A stretch of DNA of 64,000 nt from Primula veris (Eukaryota; Streptophyta; Magnoliopsida; Ericales; Primulaceae), in contig OY821740.1 of assembly GCA_963682055.1 (NCBI GenBank), positions 33,748,795 through 33,812,794 on the forward strand, written 5' to 3'. This document shows positions 59,129-64,000 of this stretch, in pieces. Numbering within the stretch: position 1 is the first letter of the stretch; every line of letters starts with the position of its first letter. A program made the position numbers and the translations under genes. A model generated the notes under the pieces. It had not been told where the DNA came from and did no database searches. It saw only the letters and a program-made list of their open reading frames with translations.

Positions 59129-59661
59129 TTAATTCTTCTTCTTAACCTCCCATCCATCACCCTTTCAGTTTTTAGCCGAAATTATAATAATATCAGAAAG
59201 AATTTCAAATTCTTTGTTTCTCTTATCAAGGTCGGAGGAATCCGAATTCTCTCTCCTCCTCACTTGATCCTTACAATTGCGAACCTTTTCAGTAGCATCC
59301 TTAATTTGATTTTCGATACGTTTATAATCACCGTCTCTAAAAAGGTCCTTGGTTTTCTGGAGGTTCTTTACAACATCGCGATAGTTTTTCGAACATGATT
59401 TATATAACTCTTTTTTGTCCTCATTTGTTGTACGGTCAATGACGTATTTAATATCTTGCTGAATTTCTTCGGCTTTTGAGTATGCTAAATCAATAGCCAC
59501 CTCAGTTACGGACCTATAATCGTAGTCTCGTTGGTTTTTGAGCATAGCTTTTTTAGGCTTAGGTTGTTGCGATTGTTGTAATCACGTGCGAGTGTCGGGT
59601 CAATCAAGACTACTACAGAGAGAGTAGCTAGGATAGAGAAAAAAGTTAAAGTAGATGCCAT
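59129..59661 (-). pseudogene. PMEI-like copy 4 (pseudogene)
   Basis: The ATG at 59661 and the signal peptide are intact, and the frame reads as far as LKKLCSKTNE. There an internal deletion of about 80 bases, relative to copies 2 and 3, removes the second Cys region and shifts the frame. The rest of the domain continues from about 59527 in the shifted frame. Near the end the Trp codon of KNWKGDD has become TGA (about 59162-59164). The promoter has also lost its TATA box: CCTCTTATATAGGAG of the other copies is CCCCTAGGAG here (near 59727-59737). Confidence 0.88.
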
Positions 59662-60857
59662 TTTCATAGGTGTTTTGGTTTTGGTTTATGTTTTTCTTTG
59701 GATGAGTTAAAATGAGAAAGGGGCTGTCCCCTAGGAGTTCAAGTTTAGAAGTACGTCAAAGTACTTAAATCTCTATTGACGGTTTTCCATAGTGTGTGTT
59801 TTTAATGTTCTTAAGCTGTTTAAGTGTTTCATTTAAGCCTTTTATACATTTAATAACTGAAACAGTTTTAAGAAAAACTAAATTGGTTATTTGCACCCCA
59901 TTAATTGAAGTCGAATTTGGGTTTGACTAAACTCAAAACCATGAACCAACCCAATTAAACCGCTTTATTTAGGCATTCAATACATCGCTGGTTTGGTTCA
60001 AGATGAATATTTTCAGATCGACGGGTTTGTTTGGGTCGAGTTTTCCCTCAAAAAACCCGACCAACGAATATATATTCTTTATATAATATAAAAAATAAAA
60101 ATACAGTATAGAGCCTTAAATTTACTGCTAAGAGATTTTTGTAAAAAATTTAGGCGTATGCCATGATTTACTTGCTTCTATAATAACTCATTTATATTGA
60201 TAATGTTCTTTAAAAAAAATCTATTTTCTGTTCAAAATTGTTTTCTGATTAACGGGTAGTCAGGTAAAGAAATTCCTTGCAAAGACTGCCATAAACACTC
60301 TTTTAAGTATATGGAAAATGTTACTCACCACTTAAGAGTGTTTATGGCCGTTTTTGCAATTTGTTTCTTTACTAAAAACTATACCAGTTAATTATAAAAC
60401 AATTTTGAACAGAAAATAGATTGAAAAAATATCAAAGAACATTATCAATATAAATGAGTTATTTCTTGACTTTAATCAATCAACTTGATAGAGAAGGAGA
60501 AACCAATTTAAATTGAAAAGGTTTTTTATTTTATTTTCAGAACAGGAAAGGGTTGATTTCGAAAAAGGAGCGCTCTTTGTAAAAAAATTATTCAATGCAA
60601 TTATAGTTGATACTAGTAATAAAAAAAGGAAAATAAACAGTATTGGAATTAAAGAAGCTGGTAAAAAAGGTCCTGATGCTCATACAAATTAATTAATGAG
60701 TTAAAACAACATGAAGGATTGAGAGTGAAGAATTTTTACATATTGATAATAAAATTCGTTAAAGAAAATTTTAACGTAAGAGTAACATAATCTACCAAAG
60801 AGTCTTTATGGCAAAGCCTTTGCAAGTTGTTTCCATTCCAGTTAATAATTAGACAGC
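59662..60857. other. Array spacer after PMEI-like copy 4
   Basis: Shared unit sequence (GGTTTGTTTGGGTCGAGTTT near 60023), interrupted by a large inverted duplication at 60184-60461. No gene is seen. Confidence 0.5.
60184..60461. repeat. Near-palindromic inverted duplication
   Basis: Left arm 60184-60308 (AACTCATTTATATTGATAAT at its start) and right arm about 60331-60461 (ATTATCAATATAAATGAGTT at its end) are inverted copies of the array marker sequence, separated by about 22 bp. The arms differ by small indels and substitutions. Confidence 0.85.
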
Positions 60858-60862
60858 AAATG

Positions 60863-61224
60863 TAAACGATCGGGTTTATTCACTTTTCATACATTCGTTT
60901 CTTCATTTTTTTTTCCGTTTTATACATTGGTTTCTTAAATTTTCTTTCTTATACCATGATTTCTACTTTTATTTCCTTTTTGTACCTATGTTTCTTAATT
61001 TTTCTTTTATGTACCTTGGTTTTTAATTTCTTTTCCTCTTTGTACCCGAGTTTTAGCGGTTGAAAATTGACTAAATTTTTTTATATATAAATCATTGTAG
61101 AAAAAAGAAAAATAAAGGTAATAAAATAAAATTAGAAATAAGGGTACAGAAAAGAAAAATTAAGAAAATAATGCACAAAACAGGAAAAAATGAATAAACG
61201 AATGTAAAAAAGATATAAAACCCT
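60863..61224. mobile_element. Foldback-type MITE
   Basis: 362 bp inserted in array sequence between AAATG (60858-60862) and AAATG (61225-61229). The left half reads GTTTATTC and TACATTCGTTTCTTCATTTT, with repeated TTTGTACCTATGTTTCTTAA-like units; the right half is an imperfect reverse complement (AAAATGAATAAACGAATGTA). The flanks match the continuous sequence of other units (CAACAAATGTTTAGTTATCC near 54430), supporting insertion. Confidence 0.65.
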
Positions 61225-61229
61225 AAATG

Positions 61230-62749
61230 CTCAGTTATCCCACTTTTATATGTACAGTGACTATAACTTTAGGAATATTAATTAATTTATTGTTTTATTT
61301 TATTTAAACAGCTGAACCTACTTTATATTAGCGTACCTTTGTTTTTTTAATTAACTATCTATGTTTTCACACTTGACTCAAATTTTAAGAGTTTTTCCGT
61401 CGCGGCTTTTAGTTTTCCCCTGAAGTTTAGTTTATGCATTGTTATTGGTATTGGTATTGATATTGGTATTGGTATTGGGCAAGATGAAAAAAACAATGCA
61501 GGAAAGAGAAGAATCACGTGATATCGCTATGGGTTACTATAGTTTGGTGTTGATTCTAGAATATCATATGAAGGATATTCAAATGTATGTTATCCATGGG
61601 CGTTTACTCTAAAAAAATTGAGGAATTAAATTTTCATTGGTCATTTTCCCTTGTAGTGATAATTCATTTTCTTTATTTTGTTTAGTGTGGTTATCACTTA
61701 TCAAGTTATCATGAATATATCATGTGATTTCTTGAGGGATAATGTATAACAAAATCAGAAGGTAGTATTGGAGTAAGTGGGGTTTACTCTCCATGTTTTT
61801 GTGTGTGATCATATTACACTTTCCTTTTGATTTCTGTTTAAATGGTATTATGGGATATATCAATCGAAAAGCTGTTGTAGAGAATTGACAAATCTTCATT
61901 TGGTTAAGCTTGTATGTGTGTGTATATATATAGTATGTAACGGATACGTGCGTAGTATGTTGCTGAGAAATTTTGAGAGATTAAAACAAGTTGTGTCATG
62001 TGTGCTTTTCTCATGTTGATTTTACATTTTGTGTTTGTCTCACATTTTTTATTTATTTTTGCAAACGAAACATGACATTCCAACCAAACGGACCCAAAAA
62101 AACTCAGCTACCCACAGGTTGAGTAATCAGAGAAAACTCCCAGAGAGAGTGAGGTTCACAACTCGTGAGAGCTTTAGCTACATATTACAATTTTGAGTTA
62201 TAAAAAGAGGTAACCTACATCAATAATCAAAAAATGTAATCAACTTTGGTATTGTTAATTGATTATCCATGAGTGACTTCATGTAGAATGTTTCATTCTT
62301 GAGTATTTTCTTCTTTTGGTTTTGATTTTCTGCTTCTATGTGTGTGAAACTTTTGATGAAGAAGTTTAGTTCGGATGATTTGATTACATGCTAATCTGTT
62401 TTTAAAGTTCGAAAAATATCACATTTTTTTAAAAAAAAATCTACAATTTTAACGCTTCATCGGTCATTTAAACCATGAACTCTGTGAGAAGTAAATCATT
62501 TCTTAATTTGGTATATTCATGGAACCCTTCCAGTGGGTATACCGAGCAACTACTCGCCGTTAGTAAAATAATGTAGATCGTATAAACACTGAAATATTAA
62601 GTGATAGAAATCTGTGTAGGATTATAAATTAGAGGAAAAACTTTAGCTTCTTAAAGCAATAACATGAGGGTTGTTATCTACTAAAAAGAAATTTCAAATC
62701 AAAATTTATTCTTTTACAATACTAATGCTTTGTGCACAAAAGATACATT
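61230..62749. other. Spacer before PMEI-like copy 5
   Basis: Matches other unit spacers (GCAGGAAAGAGAAGAATCAC at 61498, as at 54622). It includes an expanded TTGGTA microsatellite near 61440-61478. About 62045-62255 has no counterpart in the other units and looks like an insertion of unknown class. No gene is seen. Confidence 0.5.
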
Positions 62750-63346
62750 TCAATTCTTCTCATAAACCTCCGAGTCATCACCCTTCCAGTATTTAGCCGA
62801 AATTCTAACAATATCACATAAAATTGCAAATTCCTTATTTTTCTTCTCAAGGTTGGACGAGTCTTCATTCTCATTCCCCTTCACTTGATCCTTGCAACTG
62901 CGAACCTCTTCAATAGCATCCTTAATTTGAACCTCAATATGTTTATAATCACCGTCTCTAAAGAGGTCCTTAGTTTTTTGTAGGTCCTTTAAGACATCGC
63001 GATAGTTCCTCGAACATGATTTATATAATTCTTTGTTGTCGTCATTTCTTGTATGGTCAATGACATACTTAATATCTTGTTGAATATGTTCGGCTTTTGA
63101 GTATGCTAAATCAATAGCCACCTCGGTTAAGGACCTATAGTCAGACTCATAATCCAGTGACTGAGTATATTGAGAATTTGATGACATGAGACTCAAACAT
63201 AGATTTTTATCGTCGGTTTTTGAGCATAGCTTTTTTAGGCTTAGGTTATCACGGTTGTTGTAATTACGTGCAAGTGTCGGGTCGATCAAGACAAATAGGA
63301 AAGTGAGAGTAGCTAGGATGGAGAAAATGGTTATAGTAGATGCCAT
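62750..63346 (-). CDS. PMEI-like secreted protein, array copy 5
   Basis: Open 198-residue paralogue: signal peptide (MASTITIFSILATLTFLFVL, then IDPTLARN), Cys in LCSKTDDKNLC, LYKSCSRNY, VRSCKDQ and ILCDIVR. It is closer to copy 1 than to copies 2 and 3: it shares TRNDD, AILCDIVR and SAKYWKGDD with copy 1, and it has a three-residue insertion (ESD) before YRSL. The C-terminus is DSEVYEKN. A TATATAAG box lies at about 63425-63418. Function is inferred as a wall-located inhibitor of pectin methylesterase or invertase. Confidence 0.75.
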   Translation of the reverse strand: MASTITIFSILATLTFLFVLIDPTLARNYNNRDNLSLKKLCSKTDDKNLCLSLMSSNSQYTQSLDYESDYRSLTEVAIDLAYSKAEHIQQDIKYVIDHTRNDDNKELYKSCSRNYRDVLKDLQKTKDLFRDGDYKHIEVQIKDAIEEVRSCKDQVKGNENEDSSNLEKKNKEFAILCDIVRISAKYWKGDDSEVYEKN

Positions 63347-64000
63347 TTTGTGAGTAAATATTTTGGTTTTGGTTTATGGTTTTTTGGTTGTGATGAAATG
63401 AGAAAGGGATAATCCTCTTATATAGGAGTTCAAAGCATGTCAAATTAATTAATTTTCTTTCATCTCTGTTGACGGTTTTCCAAAATGTGTGTTTTTAATT
63501 TTCTTAGCTATTTAAGTGTTCCGTTTAAGCCTTTATTACATTTAATAACTTTTTTTTTGTGAAAACTATACATTTTAGATCTGAAACTGTTTTAAGAAAA
63601 ACTGAATTGGTAATTTGCATCCCATTTATTGAACACTTTTAAGTCTGATTTGCGGTTTTGTCTAAACCATGAACTAGCCCGAGTAAACCGCTTCGTATGG
63701 GCAGTGTCAATAATTTGCCGGTTTGGTTCAGGATGATTTTTTTCAGATCGATGGGTTTGTTTGGGTCGAGGTTTCCCTCATAAAAACCGGACCAACGAAT
63801 ATATTCCTTATAAAATTCAAAATAAATAAATGAAAGTACAGTTTAGAGCCTTAAATGTACTGCTAAAAGATTTTTTGTTAAATTCTGAGATGTATGCCAT
63901 AATTTATTTTCTTCTATTACTGAGAGTAACATTTTCTACTTAAGACTGTTTATAGCAAAGTCTTTGCAAGTTGTTTCCTTACAGACTACAAGTTAATTAA
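63347..64000. other. Promoter of PMEI-like copy 5 and array spacer to the window end
   Basis: TATA box at about 63418-63425, then the conserved TTGACGGTTTTCC block and unit marker sequence up to the end (GTAACATTTTCTACTTAAGA near 63916). The array probably continues beyond the window. Confidence 0.55.

Noticed and set aside
62045..62255. SINE or tRNA-derived element
   Set aside because: I could not find convincing A and B box promoter motifs or a poly-A end.

Overview
This is plant nuclear DNA, almost certainly from a eudicot. Genes are split by GT-AG introns, spacers are AT-rich, and transposon families typical of plants are present: a Ty3/gypsy Tat-type LTR retrotransposon, a Mutator-like element (MULE), and MITEs of the hAT, Mutator and PIF/Harbinger types. 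I see no prokaryotic features, tRNA, rRNA or CRISPR array. All calls come from reading the sequence; nothing was searched.

Layout. 1-4.1 kb: 3' part of a multi-exon gene (+) for a DUF1995-like, probably plastid, protein. 5.1-6.7 kb: intronless UDP-glycosyltransferase (-) with a Gly/Pro-rich linker. 9.46-20.43 kb: complete Tat-type retrotransposon (5-bp TSD, about 700-bp LTRs) with broken gag-pol, a 76-bp tandem array and a spliced antisense gene. 20.9-26.1 kb: ten-exon RPA2 (+), starting about 0.5 kb after the 3' LTR. 26.4-27.7 kb: AT-rich low-complexity DNA. 28.28-37.14 kb: MULE with about 760-bp terminal inverted repeats and an 8-bp TSD. It carries a plant-mobile-domain gene (+), a transposase-OTU protease gene (-), and an apparent captured host gene fragment inside the right TIR. 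38.2-43.6 kb: five-exon CDC20 (+). 44.5-64 kb: tandem array of five PMEI-like secreted-protein genes (-). Copies 2, 3 and 5 are open; copies 1 and 4 are pseudogenes.

How it fits together. The array units carry pieces of the CDC20 locus, including a decayed copy of CDC20 exon 2 at 47.5 kb and intron-1-like spacers. The array therefore grew by segmental duplication of a block holding the CDC20 5' region plus a PMEI gene, with later deletions and transposon insertions. RPA2 and CDC20 are cell-cycle genes: E2F-like sites lie upstream of RPA2 and an MSA-like site upstream of CDC20. The MULE and the retrotransposon are both structurally complete. The MULE transposase has one visible nonsense codon, while gag-pol has several lesions despite nearly identical LTRs.
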